Origin: Prevotellaceae bacterium UBA1746
GTDB taxonomy: Bacteria; Bacteroidota; Bacteroidia; Bacteroidales; Bacteroidaceae
DNA: 13,153 nucleotides
Direction: 5' to 3'
Assembly (NCBI GenBank): GCA_905369775.1
Contig: CAJPJR010000054.1
Span: forward strand, 1 to 13,153
Shown: positions 1 through 7,152 of the stretch, in pieces
Layout of the letters: the number at the start of each line of letters is the position of its first letter
Numbering within the stretch: the first letter of the stretch is position 1
Made by a program: the position numbers and the translations under genes
The notes under the pieces: generated by a model
The model's database searches: none
The model's input: only the letters and a program-made list of their open reading frames with translations
Told to the model about the DNA's origin: nothing

Positions 1-2
1 GT

Positions 3-401
3 GCCTACCAACAAGCAGGAAAGTTGTGGCCGTTCAACACCGGTTCGGGACTCTGGGCCGGAGCAGCACACGACTTGCTGCATGCGCTGAGGGTGCGTGT
101 GGGCTGGTGGCAGGCGTAGGACTTTGTGACGCTCTACGGCAGCCCGTTTTTCAACACCCTCTCGCTCAAAGTGGACGGGGCTCGCTTCACCCGCATGAAC
201 ACGGCCTATTGGAGTGTGGAATATGTGCGCCCGTTCGGTCGCGACTATGCTTTCGGCGCGAAGGCCAACGGCTTCCTCACAGATGCCGGACGACTGCACC
301 GCAAGGATGGTTCGACGGATCCTGCGGCGCTGCGACACGCGTTCTCCTTCGGGGTGTTCCTCCGTGCACAACCGCGCTTCTTGCTGAAAAGATTCAAGTG
401 A
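3..401 (+). pseudogene. C-terminal end of an outer-membrane beta-barrel-like protein, interrupted by an in-frame TAG
   Basis: The frame is open from the left edge, meets TAG at 117-119, then stays open to TGA at 399-401. Both sides read like one protein. Before the stop there are Gly/Trp-rich strands (KLWPFNTGSGLWAG, then LRVRVGWWQA). After it comes DFVTLYGSPFFNTLSLK, followed by alternating hydrophobic and polar strands and a C-terminal segment rich in Phe and basic residues. This pattern suggests an outer-membrane beta-barrel of the kind common in Bacteroidales, but I cannot name the family and the substrate is unknown. The WWQA-stop-DF junction looks like a single codon (for example AAG, CAG or GAG) changed to TAG, so the gene is probably a recent pseudogene or carries a sequencing error. 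Initiation at GTG 126 would give only a 91-residue barrel fragment, which is unlikely to be functional. The N-terminus lies outside the window. A strong terminator follows 11 bases after the stop. Confidence 0.55.
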
Positions 402-407
402 GAGCAC

Positions 408-454
408 AAAAAAATCGCCCCATCGTTGTTCGCAACGATGGGGCGATTTCTATT
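408..454. terminator. Bidirectional rho-independent terminator
   Basis: A perfect 17-bp stem (412-428 paired with 433-449) closes on a TTCG loop. It has an A-run on its left (408-414) and T-rich sequence on its right. It sits between two convergent genes, the barrel fragment (+) and the YitT-type gene (-). The left A-run becomes a T-run for the minus-strand transcript, so it can serve both. Confidence 0.85.
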
Positions 455-647
455 TTGGGCGTTGGCCCATGCACGTGCAGCGTTTCTTGAACAGCGAACT
501 GCGAGAAATGGAATGTGCTGAGCGTCTGCGTTTCGCTCCCCGACGTTTGCTGTCGAGCGCGCGCGGACGGCTGTGGGCGGATGGATTGAATGCGATGTAT
601 CGTCTATTGCAAAGATGCTGCATCAAGAGGCGCAGTGCGCCACCGAC
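455..647. other. Intergenic stretch with no gene recognised
   Basis: This is about 190 bases between the bidirectional terminator and the stop of the YitT-type gene. I see no convincing coding sequence or RNA gene. A short palindrome GGCGCAGTGCGCC lies at 629-641, just past the YitT stop, but it lacks a T-run. Confidence 0.4.
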
Positions 648-1694
648 TTACTCGGCTTGCAGTTCTCCGGCCGTGGCAAGCGGACGCCAGCCTTCGCCGT
701 AAGTGGCGTGTGCGTCGGTGACGACCACAAAGGCTTTGGGATCGACTTCCTGCACCTTGAGTTTGACGGCGGGGATTTCCTTGTTGGACACCACGAGGAA
801 GAGCATTTCCTTGTCGTCCTTGGAATAGAGGCCGCTGCTCTTGATGCGTGTGGCGGAGCGATCGAGGGTGTCGAGGATGAAGCTGCGCAGCTCTTCGTTG
901 GGGCGGTCGGAAATGACAAACACGAGTTTGTCGTCCTGTGCGCCATTGATGACGTAGCCAATGGTGCGGGCGGAAACGAAGATGGCGATGAGCGAATAGA
1001 AAGAGAGTAACCACGAGCCGCCGCCCGCAACGTCTTTGGCCCCCAAACCGAAGCCGATCACGACCAAACCGGAGAGGACGACGACGCCATCGCAGATGAG
1101 GATGCCGTTGGAGAAACGAATGTGCGCATATTTCTGCAGGAACATGGCGACAATGTCCGTTCCGCCGGTGGTGGCCTGTTGACGCACGACGAAACCGCAA
1201 CCTAATCCAATCATGGCGGCACCGATGATGGAGGTGAGCATGAGGTGGTCGGTCATGTTGATGACGCCGCCGCAAAGTTTAGTGGGATCGAGGGAGTGGA
1301 GGGAGGCGGCATCGGGATAGGCCAGAAGCGAGAGGCCATTCATGATGACGGGGGCGATGAGTGCGGCGAAAATGGTGCGCGCGCCGAGTTTCGCGCCGAG
1401 AAAAATGGAGGCAAGTACGAGCAGGGGGACGTCAAAGAAATAGCCAAATGTGCCGACCTGGATGGAGGGGAAAATATTGTGAAGCACAATGCTTGCGCCG
1501 TAGACGCCGCCGGGCACGATGTTGTAGGGGTTGATGAAAAAGACGAAGCCGGCGCACATGACGATGACGCCGATCAAAATATAGACCCACGACGTCCACC
1601 AAGAAAAATGACGGGCGGGTTCACTCCAAGCTTTGAGTCGCTCGCCGAGGGGGCGAGCCGAAACAGAAGAAGTACGCGGTGTTTCTTTGACCAT
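648..1694 (-). CDS. YitT family membrane protein with C-terminal DUF2179 domain
   Basis: This is a 348-residue inner-membrane protein of the YitT (DUF161/DUF2179) family. The family is widespread, and its transport or signalling role is not firmly established. After a polar N-terminus (1-33), hydrophobic segments begin at about residue 36 and recur to about 248, giving five to six membrane spans. Two family signatures are visible: NIVPGGVYGAS near 58-68 and ATTGGTDIVA near 174-183. Residues 256-331 form the soluble DUF2179 domain (DDKLVFVISDRPNEEL, then VVVTDAHATYGEGW). The length is somewhat above typical because of the N-terminal extension and a short C-terminal tail. The ATG at 1694 is the first Met and lies about 60 bases below a clear TAnnTTTG promoter element. 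The gene is probably transcribed alone and converges with the barrel fragment. Family assignment is firm; function is open. Confidence 0.9.
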   Translation of the reverse strand: MVKETPRTSSVSARPLGERLKAWSEPARHFSWWTSWVYILIGVIVMCAGFVFFINPYNIVPGGVYGASIVLHNIFPSIQVGTFGYFFDVPLLVLASIFLGAKLGARTIFAALIAPVIMNGLSLLAYPDAASLHSLDPTKLCGGVINMTDHLMLTSIIGAAMIGLGCGFVVRQQATTGGTDIVAMFLQKYAHIRFSNGILICDGVVVLSGLVVIGFGLGAKDVAGGGSWLLSFYSLIAIFVSARTIGYVINGAQDDKLVFVISDRPNEELRSFILDTLDRSATRIKSSGLYSKDDKEMLFLVVSNKEIPAVKLKVQEVDPKAFVVVTDAHATYGEGWRPLATAGELQAE

Positions 1695-1754
1695 GGGGAA
1701 TTACGGGTAAGGGGTTGTGAGCGATGAAGCGACAACGGCACTTCGCGCTGTGCA

Positions 1755-1762
1755 CAAAGTTA
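1755..1762 (-). promoter_or_regulatory. Bacteroidota -7 promoter element for the YitT-type gene
   Basis: Read on the minus strand this is TAACTTTG, preceded by TTCG, matching the Bacteroidota TAnnTTTG consensus. No clear -33 TTG is seen at 19-21 bases upstream. It would give a leader of about 55 bases before the ATG at 1694. Confidence 0.55.
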
Positions 1763-1856
1763 CGAACTTCGGAACGAACGGGGGAGCAGAAACGAGGGTT
1801 TTGTATTTTTTGGTCTGATTCTGCACAAAAGCGGTGAGCATGTGCACGATGTTCCT

Positions 1857-1902
1857 AAAAAAAACAACACGCTCTCCGATGCGAATACATCGGGGAGCGT
1901 GT
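1857..1902 (-). terminator. Rho-independent terminator of tRNA-Leu
   Basis: A 15-bp stem (1867-1881 with 1888-1902, one G-U pair, six-base loop) is followed on the minus strand by a T-run at 1864-1857. The base of the stem reaches the tRNA discriminator base at 1902, so terminator folding and tRNA 3' processing abut directly. Confidence 0.85.
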
Positions 1903-1985
1903 GCCCGGAGCGGGACTCGAACCCGCACGACCGCAATGGCCAAGGGATTTTAAGTCCCTCGTGTCTACCATTCCACCATCCGGGC
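1902..1985 (-). tRNA. tRNA-Leu (anticodon UAA)
   Basis: The minus strand gives an 84-nt class II tRNA. The acceptor stem GCCCGGA pairs with TCCGGGC and is followed by A73. The D-arm contains AATGGTAGACAC, the anticodon loop CTTAAAA carries TAA, a long variable arm follows, and the T-loop is TTCGAGT. The class II form and the anticodon identify leucine, reading UUA and probably UUG. The 3' CCA is not encoded (CAC follows A73), so it must be added after transcription. It has its own promoter at 2000-2030 and its own terminator. Confidence 0.95.
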
Positions 1986-1999
1986 CGGTTGTGCGCGTG

Positions 2000-2030
2000 C
2001 AAAGATAAGGAGAAAAGCGCGATTGGCCAA
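2000..2030 (-). promoter_or_regulatory. Promoter of tRNA-Leu
   Basis: On the minus strand TTG (2028-2030) is followed after exactly 20 bases by TATCTTTG (2000-2007). This is a textbook Bacteroidota promoter (TTG, 19-21 bases, TAnnTTTG). Transcription would start a few bases before the tRNA 5' end at 1985. It is the best promoter in the window. Confidence 0.8.
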
Positions 2031-2040
2031 ACTGCAAGTG

Positions 2041-2700
2041 CTAGTTTTGCACGACGAAGACATCGGCGGTCGGCGTATAAGCTGCTCGATAGCGAAAGAG
2101 ATGCGCGCTGCGACGTCCGTCGGCGGGTGCATTGACGGGAATGCCTCCGTTGGAAAGGTCGTAGAGACGCGAACAGCGCTCGCAGCTGACGTGCTCAAAC
2201 CGATCGGGGGCGGCGATGAGCCGGCGCTCGATGTTGTCGCTGTTGTAGCAAACGGGGCAGACGGCATCGTAGGCCATGACGGGAAACGTGCCGTCAAAGG
2301 CGGGCACCGAGGGGGTGCCGACGATGAAGCCCGCAATGCTCTGCGGCCGGCCGTAGGCTTCGAGTGCGGTGCGCGGCAAACTCGTCGCGGCGCCTCCGGA
2401 AAGGGGCGTGAGTTGATAGCGATGCGCATCGTAGGTGACAAGACACCACGACCCGGGGCTGCTCACGGCACTGCGCAACGCCGGGGCTGCGCTGACGGGG
2501 GTGAGACGAAGGAAGGCCGGGAACGACGAAAAACGGCGCTGCGTGTCGTCGCCGCACGATGAGAGGAGTCCGTTCGTCAGGCAGGCGAAGAGCACACCGG
2601 CGAGGAGGACGGGCAAACGGTGCCGGCGCGCGCGCAATGCCCGCCGGCGCGCGCGGAGACTCGGCGACAAGGCGAATGCACCGCTGCTCCGACTAAACAT
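2041..2700 (-). CDS. Predicted lipoprotein with two CxxC pairs (Rieske-like or zinc-ribbon-like C-terminus)
   Basis: This 219-residue protein is of unassigned function. An unusually long Arg-rich N-terminus (about residues 1-29) precedes a hydrophobic segment and the probable lipobox LSSC with Cys49, followed by GDD, so it is likely a lipid-anchored envelope protein. The C-terminal half has YDAVCPVC (Cys148, Cys151) and VSCERC (Cys173, Cys176), then YDLSNGGIPVN and HLFRYRA. The spacing and the YDL.NGG motif recall a Rieske domain in which both His ligands are replaced by Cys. Four Cys could bind zinc or an iron-sulfur cluster; this is inference. I recall similar small Bacteroidales proteins but no characterised member. 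The start codon overlaps the end of the SRPBCC gene by 8 bases (ATGTTTAG), indicating translational coupling. A partial 21-base tandem duplication near 2622-2663 encodes the repeated Arg-rich LRARR. Confidence 0.75.
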   Translation of the reverse strand: MFSRSSGAFALSPSLRARRRALRARRHRLPVLLAGVLFACLTNGLLSSCGDDTQRRFSSFPAFLRLTPVSAAPALRSAVSSPGSWCLVTYDAHRYQLTPLSGGAATSLPRTALEAYGRPQSIAGFIVGTPSVPAFDGTFPVMAYDAVCPVCYNSDNIERRLIAAPDRFEHVSCERCSRLYDLSNGGIPVNAPADGRRSAHLFRYRAAYTPTADVFVVQN

Positions 2701-3196
2701 GGGCGAGCACTTGCGAAAGGAAGGTGGCGATGCCGTCGGGCGCTTTCTTGAGGTGCTTTTCCACCATCTTGCGCATGAAGAAGTTGAGTTCGGTTCCCAC
2801 CGTGACCTTCATTGCACACTGACTGCTGCCCTGCGGCAGAAGCTGTACCCAAACGGTGGCGCTGACAGGCGAACCTTGCGTGACGAGTTTCACCATTTTG
2901 GGCTCTTCGCGCTCGACGATGGTGAGGGTGATTGGGCCCATTTTGGTGTCGGCTGAAAGACTGTCCTGGGTGAAGCTCATCTGTTCGAGATAGCCTCTCA
3001 TCTCCTCGAGACGTTCGGGCGTGATTTGGTCTTTGTTCACCTGGTCGGCGGGAACCTGCTGGAGCAGTTGCTGCAATCGTTCGGGATCGGCGAAAGCCTG
3101 CTTGAGCACTTCAAAACGACGAAGGTCGGCCATGCGTGCATAGGCTTCGGCCTGCGTGGTGTTGAGGGTGTAGATCTGCGATTCGTATTTGGTCAT
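2693..3196 (-). CDS. SRPBCC (START-like) family protein
   Basis: This 167-residue soluble protein has no signal peptide. It begins TKYESQIYTLNTTQAEAYARMADL, the START-like opening where a beta strand and a 'polarity' stretch precede a helix. Later strands include MGPITLTIVE (about 86-95) and VWVQLLPQGSSQCAMKVTV, and a C-terminal amphipathic helix ends the domain (NFFMRKMVEKHLKKAPDGIA). SRPBCC domains form a deep hydrophobic pocket for lipids or other ligands; no ligand can be inferred here. A polar insert at about 42-75, rich in Gln and Glu, lies between the first helix and the next strands. It sits 48 bases downstream of pyrE and overlaps the lipoprotein gene. I know this pyrE neighbour from other Bacteroidales. 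The ATG at 3196 is the only plausible start. Confidence 0.8.
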   Translation of the reverse strand: MTKYESQIYTLNTTQAEAYARMADLRRFEVLKQAFADPERLQQLLQQVPADQVNKDQITPERLEEMRGYLEQMSFTQDSLSADTKMGPITLTIVEREEPKMVKLVTQGSPVSATVWVQLLPQGSSQCAMKVTVGTELNFFMRKMVEKHLKKAPDGIATFLSQVLAHV

Positions 3197-3244
3197 ACGG
3201 CTGGGAAAGGATTTCGAAGGAATCGAGTAGCAAAAAATGGGGGG

Positions 3245-3883
3245 TTAGACTTCGGGGGTCCACGCCGAAGGGTTGGCGCGCCAGCGAGCGAGTAGGGGAA
3301 GCTGGCTCTCGTCGATGTAGCCCACGCGACAAGCGGTTTCGACCACGGCTTCGTAGTTGGTGAGCGTGGTGAGCGTCACGCCGGCAGCGGCGAAAGCTTC
3401 GGCGGCCACGGGGAAACCATAGGTGAAGCTGGCCACCATGCCGAGAATTTCGAAGCCGGCAGCGCGAAGGGCTTCAACGGCTTTGAGACTGCTTCCGCCG
3501 GTGGAGATGAGGTCTTCGACAACGACAATGCGCGCGCCCTCGGGAAGGGTGCCTTCGATGAGGTTGCCCATGCCGTGATCCTTGGCTTTCGAACGGACGT
3601 AGCACATGGGAAGTCCGAGTTCGTCGGCGACCAAAGCACCTTGGGCGATGGCGCCCGTCGCTACACCGGCAATGGCAGTGGCTTCGGGGTATTGACGGCG
3701 AATGAGGGCGGCAAGTTGCTCTTTGACGAAGGTGCGTACCTGCGGATAGGCGAGGGTTTTGCGATTGTCGCAATAGAAGGGAGACAACCAACCGCTGGCC
3801 CAGGTGAAGGGTTGCGTGGGTTGGACTTTGATGCACTGGACGCTGAGCAGCTGCTCGGCGAATTGAGAGGCGATGGTGGTCAT
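3245..3883 (-). CDS. pyrE: Orotate phosphoribosyltransferase
   Basis: This 212-residue enzyme joins orotate to PRPP to give orotidine 5'-phosphate, the fifth step of de novo pyrimidine synthesis, in the cytoplasm. Orotate-binding motifs FTWASG (26-31) and SPFYCDNR (34-41) are present. The catalytic loop reads RSKAKDHG (97-104), and the PRPP-binding signature VVVEDLISTGGSS (120-132) is intact. The length is normal for the bacterial family. It starts 14 bases after the lpxB stop and is followed 48 bases on by the SRPBCC gene, so it is very likely co-transcribed with lpxB. No promoter, attenuator or pyrimidine-responsive leader is visible upstream; the short gap leaves little room for one. Confidence 0.97.
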   Translation of the reverse strand: MTTIASQFAEQLLSVQCIKVQPTQPFTWASGWLSPFYCDNRKTLAYPQVRTFVKEQLAALIRRQYPEATAIAGVATGAIAQGALVADELGLPMCYVRSKAKDHGMGNLIEGTLPEGARIVVVEDLISTGGSSLKAVEALRAAGFEILGMVASFTYGFPVAAEAFAAAGVTLTTLTNYEAVVETACRVGYIDESQLPLLARWRANPSAWTPEV

Positions 3884-3897
3884 GTTTATACCGTGGT

Positions 3898-5151
3898 TTA
3901 AGAGTTTTCCTTAGAAGAGTGGTCGGTCAAGCGCGAATGGATGAAGCGTGCGGCGCGATCGGGGGCGCCGACGGGACCTAGGCGGTGACGCATCTCGGCG
4001 TAGCCCGACAACTGTGCGTGCCGCGTGGGACTGTCTTCGAGTAAGGGGGCGAAGTGAGCCGCAAGGTTTGCGGGGCGCGTGTCGTCGGCAATGAGTTCGG
4101 GCACAACTTCCAGATCGGCGATGAGATTGACGAGCGAGATGAAGGGGCACTTCAGGAAGTAGGGACGCAATTTTCGTACCAAAATGCCGCCCTTCATATT
4201 ATAGCACACCACTTGGGGCACATTGAAGAGGGCCGTTTCGAGGGTGGCGGTACCGCTCGTGACGAGTGCGGCGCGGGCGTGGGTGAGGAGCGCAAAGGTC
4301 TCGCCGCGGACGGCACAGATGGGGAGCTGCCCCGAAGACGTGGCGGAAGATGTGAGAGCGGCGGCCGTTTTTCCGGCATCGTCTGATGTCGCTGCCGAAG
4401 CGGCGGAGAGCGAGATGCCGTAACGCGCATATTCCTCGTCGGAAATGCCGGGAGCGGCGGCCAACACAACGCGATAACGCGCGGGATCGGCCACTCGACG
4501 CACGGCTTCGAGCATGCGCGGCAAATTGTCGGCAATTTCTGCGCGGCGCGAACCGGCTAACACCGCAATGAGTTCTCGCTGATCGTCCCACCCGTGACGA
4601 ACGCAAAAGGCTTCGCGCGTTTCTTCATAAGCGGAAAGAAAAGCACTCACTTCATCGTGGGAGGGATTGCCGACATACTCCACCGGGTAGTGATGACGTC
4701 GCGAGAAATAGTCCACTTCGAAGGGGAGAATCGACAGAAGGTGGTCGACATTGCGGCGAATGCTCCGGATGCGGCCTTCTTTCCACGCCCAGATTTTGGG
4801 CGCGATGTAGTAGAAAACGGGACAGGGGGTATGCGATTTCACCCATTCCGCGATTTTCAAATTGAAACCGGGATAATCCACCAACACCACACAATGGGGT
4901 TGCCAAGATTCGATGGCGTTTTCGCAGTCGCGAAGGGCGCGCAGAATCGTCCGAAGGTGGAGCACCACTTGCACAAAGCCCATGTACGCCAAATCCCGGT
5001 AGTGGCGCAACAATTGCATCCCCTCGGCTTGCATGAGGTCGCCGCCGAAACCGCGAAACTCGGCTTCGGCATCGTTCGCCCGAAGCGAACGGATGAGATG
5101 GGAGGCGTGCAAATCGCCGGAGGCTTCGCCGGCTATGAAGAAATAGCGCAT
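3898..5151 (-). CDS. lpxB: Lipid-A-disaccharide synthase
   Basis: This GT19-family glycosyltransferase condenses UDP-2,3-diacylglucosamine with lipid X to form the lipid A disaccharide at the inner membrane. The N-terminal FIAGEASGD (5-13) and FRGFGG, the catalytic-region VDYPGFN with Asp92, PKIWAWK (118-124), GNPSHDEV (161-168), LAGSRR (198-203) and SGTATLETAL (299-308) are all present. At 417 residues it exceeds the usual length of about 380-390. The excess is a low-complexity Ala/Ser/Thr stretch at about 248-275, between the second-domain beta strands and the sugar-nucleotide-binding segment. The ATG at 5151 immediately precedes the conserved RYFFIAGEASGD and is certain. The neighbours are surE 63 bases upstream and pyrE 14 bases downstream. 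The surE-lpxB pairing is familiar in Bacteroidales. Confidence 0.97.
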   Translation of the reverse strand: MRYFFIAGEASGDLHASHLIRSLRANDAEAEFRGFGGDLMQAEGMQLLRHYRDLAYMGFVQVVLHLRTILRALRDCENAIESWQPHCVVLVDYPGFNLKIAEWVKSHTPCPVFYYIAPKIWAWKEGRIRSIRRNVDHLLSILPFEVDYFSRRHHYPVEYVGNPSHDEVSAFLSAYEETREAFCVRHGWDDQRELIAVLAGSRRAEIADNLPRMLEAVRRVADPARYRVVLAAAPGISDEEYARYGISLSAASAATSDDAGKTAAALTSSATSSGQLPICAVRGETFALLTHARAALVTSGTATLETALFNVPQVVCYNMKGGILVRKLRPYFLKCPFISLVNLIADLEVVPELIADDTRPANLAAHFAPLLEDSPTRHAQLSGYAEMRHRLGPVGAPDRAARFIHSRLTDHSSKENS

Positions 5152-5187
5152 GAGCGGTAAGTGGTAGGAGGTAGTGGAGACGCAGGC

Positions 5188-5205
5188 GGGGGCGCCGTCG
5201 CCCCC
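5188..5205. other. GC-only hairpin in the surE-lpxB gap
   Basis: GGGGGCG (5188-5194) pairs with CGCCCCC (5199-5205) around a four-base loop. There is no T-run, so it is not a normal terminator. It sits 10 bases past the surE stop in the longest gap of the lpxB end of the cluster. It could stabilise or separate the messages; this is inference. Confidence 0.35.
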
Positions 5206-5214
5206 CGTGGGGGA

Positions 5215-6003
5215 TCAGAGGCGAAACGAGTGGAGCAATTCGTAGTGGGTGCTGTCGAGCGTCTGCGGGGTGATGGCCACATAGCCGTGCGCCAACGCCC
5301 AACGATCGGTGTCTTCCGCTTCGGGTTCCAATTCCATCGGTTCGCCGGTCAACCAATAGTAAGGTGTGCCGCTTCGAGGACGGCGACTTTCGGCGATCTC
5401 ATTGATCCAACGCGAACGTGCCATCCGACAAACGCGAACTCCCTTGAAAGACTCGCGCGCAGGGAAGTTGACGTTGAGTGTCGAGAAAGGCGGCAGGCCG
5501 TCGCACAAGAGTTTGATCACGATCTCCCGAATGTAGAGAACACAAGGGGAGAAATCGGCTTCGGGCCGATGGTCACACAGCGAAAATCCCACTGCGGGGA
5601 TGCCTTGCAAGGCCCCTTCGGATGCAGCACCCATTGTGCCGGAATAGAAGGTGTTGACACTCGAATTGTCGCCGTGGTTGATGCCGGTCACCACCAGGTC
5701 GGGCGTACGTCCGCGCTCGGGCAACAAGACATTGAAGGCCAATTTCACACAGTCGACGGGACTGCCGGAACAAGCGAAGATTTCCAACCCTTCTTCGCGG
5801 TGCACCAAACGGTTGTGTATGGGAGCGGTCGAAGTGATGGCGCATCCATAACCCGAACGTCCGCCGCCGGGAGCGACAACGAGCAGGTCGGCCATAGGAT
5901 GGAGCGTGTCTATCAGGGTATTGATGCCCGCAGCTTTGTAGCCGTCATCGTTGGAGATAAGAATGTAGGGACGAGACACGCCACGGTCGTTAGGTTCTGT
6001 CAT
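5215..6003 (-). CDS. surE: 5'/3'-nucleotidase SurE
   Basis: This 262-residue metal-dependent phosphatase dephosphorylates nucleoside 5'- and 3'-monophosphates and is linked to stationary-phase survival in other bacteria. The metal-binding ISNDDG (16-21, Asp19/Asp20), the VVAPGGGRSG region with Ser50 (42-51), GINHGDN with Asn109 (108-114) and YSGTMGAASEG (120-130) give a complete active site. The usual AP..QxSG segment is instead a Gly-rich APGGGRSGYG. The start at 6003 leaves about ten extra residues before the conserved PYILISNDDG. It follows the FecCD permease by 24 bases and precedes lpxB by 63. Confidence 0.95.
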   Translation of the reverse strand: MTEPNDRGVSRPYILISNDDGYKAAGINTLIDTLHPMADLLVVAPGGGRSGYGCAITSTAPIHNRLVHREEGLEIFACSGSPVDCVKLAFNVLLPERGRTPDLVVTGINHGDNSSVNTFYSGTMGAASEGALQGIPAVGFSLCDHRPEADFSPCVLYIREIVIKLLCDGLPPFSTLNVNFPARESFKGVRVCRMARSRWINEIAESRRPRSGTPYYWLTGEPMELEPEAEDTDRWALAHGYVAITPQTLDSTHYELLHSFRL

Positions 6004-6027
6004 AAGTTTTATTGTAGTTGTGTTGAG

Positions 6028-7131
6028 TCATGGGGTGGACTGTCGGGTCAACAGCCACAAAACGATCGGCGCACCGATCAGTGGAGTCACGGCATTGAGG
6101 GGAAGGTTGCCGCCGGTGAAGGGGAGGCTACAAAGCAACTGACAACTCAGTGTCAGCACCGCGCCCACTCCGAGCGTGGTCGGCAGGAGATATCGGTGAA
6201 GCGAAGTGCCGCACAGCAAACGAGCCAGGTGAGGCGCCGCCAGCCCGATGAAGGCGATCGGACCGCAAAAGGCGGTTGTGCAAGCACTGATCCAGCCCAC
6301 GGCGAAAAGGAGGCACGAACGACTTTTGCGGGGAGAAACACCGAGGGTGACGGCATAGTCTTCGCCTAGCAACCAGGCATCGAGCACGGCATGGCGGCGC
6401 AGACAATAGCCGAGGGGCAACCCCAGCGCAAGCGCGAAGAGCGGAAGACGCGCTCGGCCCACCGTCGAGAAATCGCCCATTGTCCACAGCTGAAAACTCC
6501 GCAGACCGTCGGCCGTGGAATAGTAGGCAATGAGGGCAAGCACCGACGAAAGGAGAAACGAGACCATCACACCGGCGACCAACAACGACGTGCCGCGACA
6601 CGCGCTGCGGGCGAGCAGTACAATCACCGCCAGTACGCCCAACGCTCCACACAAAGCGGTGAGCACGTTGAACCATTGGCCGACGAAAGGCGGGAACCTC
6701 ATTTGCCCCATCGCGACGATCAGACTCCACAGCAGGGGGCCGACCGCTGCTCCCACCGCTGCCCCGGCATGGATACCGAAGAGCGACGGATCGGCCAGGG
6801 GATTTTCGAAGAGCGTCTGCGTGATGAGTCCACAAACGCCCAATCCTCCGCCGACAAGCAACGCTGTGAGCAAACGGGGGAGCCGGAAATCCGTCACGAT
6901 GACCCGTGTGCTTTCTGTCGTTTCCCCGCCCAAGAGGGCCGTCACGACATCGCCAATCGAAATAGGGACACTGCCGCAGCACAGTCCCACAAAAAGGAGT
7001 GCCGGCACAAGGGCAAGCAAGCACAGCGGCAAAACAGATCGGCGTGTTCTAAGCATGTCGAGAAATGACGGGAGAATGGAGGAGCGCGCCGCCCACAACG
7101 TTCGCTCGCTACGTCGTCCGGGGATGTGCAT
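6028..7131 (-). CDS. FecCD-family ABC transporter permease (iron-siderophore, heme or cobalamin type)
   Basis: This polytopic inner-membrane permease belongs to the BtuC/FecCD family, which imports iron chelates, heme or corrinoids delivered by a periplasmic binding protein. Family motifs visible are FRLPRLLTALLVGGGLGVCGLITQ, then NPLADPSLFGIHAGAAVGA, and FCGPIAFIGLAAPHLARLL near the ATPase-coupling region, followed by the C-terminal GGNLPLNAVTPLIGAPIVLWLL. About ten membrane segments are expected. ATG 7131 gives 367 residues with a polar, Arg-rich extension. ATG 7056 (MLRTRRS) gives 342 residues, the common length, and may be the real start. With 7131 the gap to the binding-protein gene is 21 bases. 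The substrate cannot be decided from sequence. No partner ATPase gene lies next to it; surE follows by 24 bases instead. Confidence 0.93.
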   Translation of the reverse strand: MHIPGRRSERTLWAARSSILPSFLDMLRTRRSVLPLCLLALVPALLFVGLCCGSVPISIGDVVTALLGGETTESTRVIVTDFRLPRLLTALLVGGGLGVCGLITQTLFENPLADPSLFGIHAGAAVGAAVGPLLWSLIVAMGQMRFPPFVGQWFNVLTALCGALGVLAVIVLLARSACRGTSLLVAGVMVSFLLSSVLALIAYYSTADGLRSFQLWTMGDFSTVGRARLPLFALALGLPLGYCLRRHAVLDAWLLGEDYAVTLGVSPRKSRSCLLFAVGWISACTTAFCGPIAFIGLAAPHLARLLCGTSLHRYLLPTTLGVGAVLTLSCQLLCSLPFTGGNLPLNAVTPLIGAPIVLWLLTRQSTP

Positions 7132-7152
7132 CAGCGCGTATGGACTGCCGCC

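Noticed and set aside
117..119. Selenocysteine, pyrrolysine or recoded TAG readthrough
   Set aside because: Selenocysteine uses TGA, no pyrrolysine genes are visible, and at least one other gene here (SRPBCC, 2693) ends in TAG, so a general recoding is unlikely.
5161..6369. Long plus-strand open frame opposite surE and the permease
   Set aside because: It spans two well-supported genes and the gap between them and has no recognisable domain, as expected of GC-rich antisense frames.
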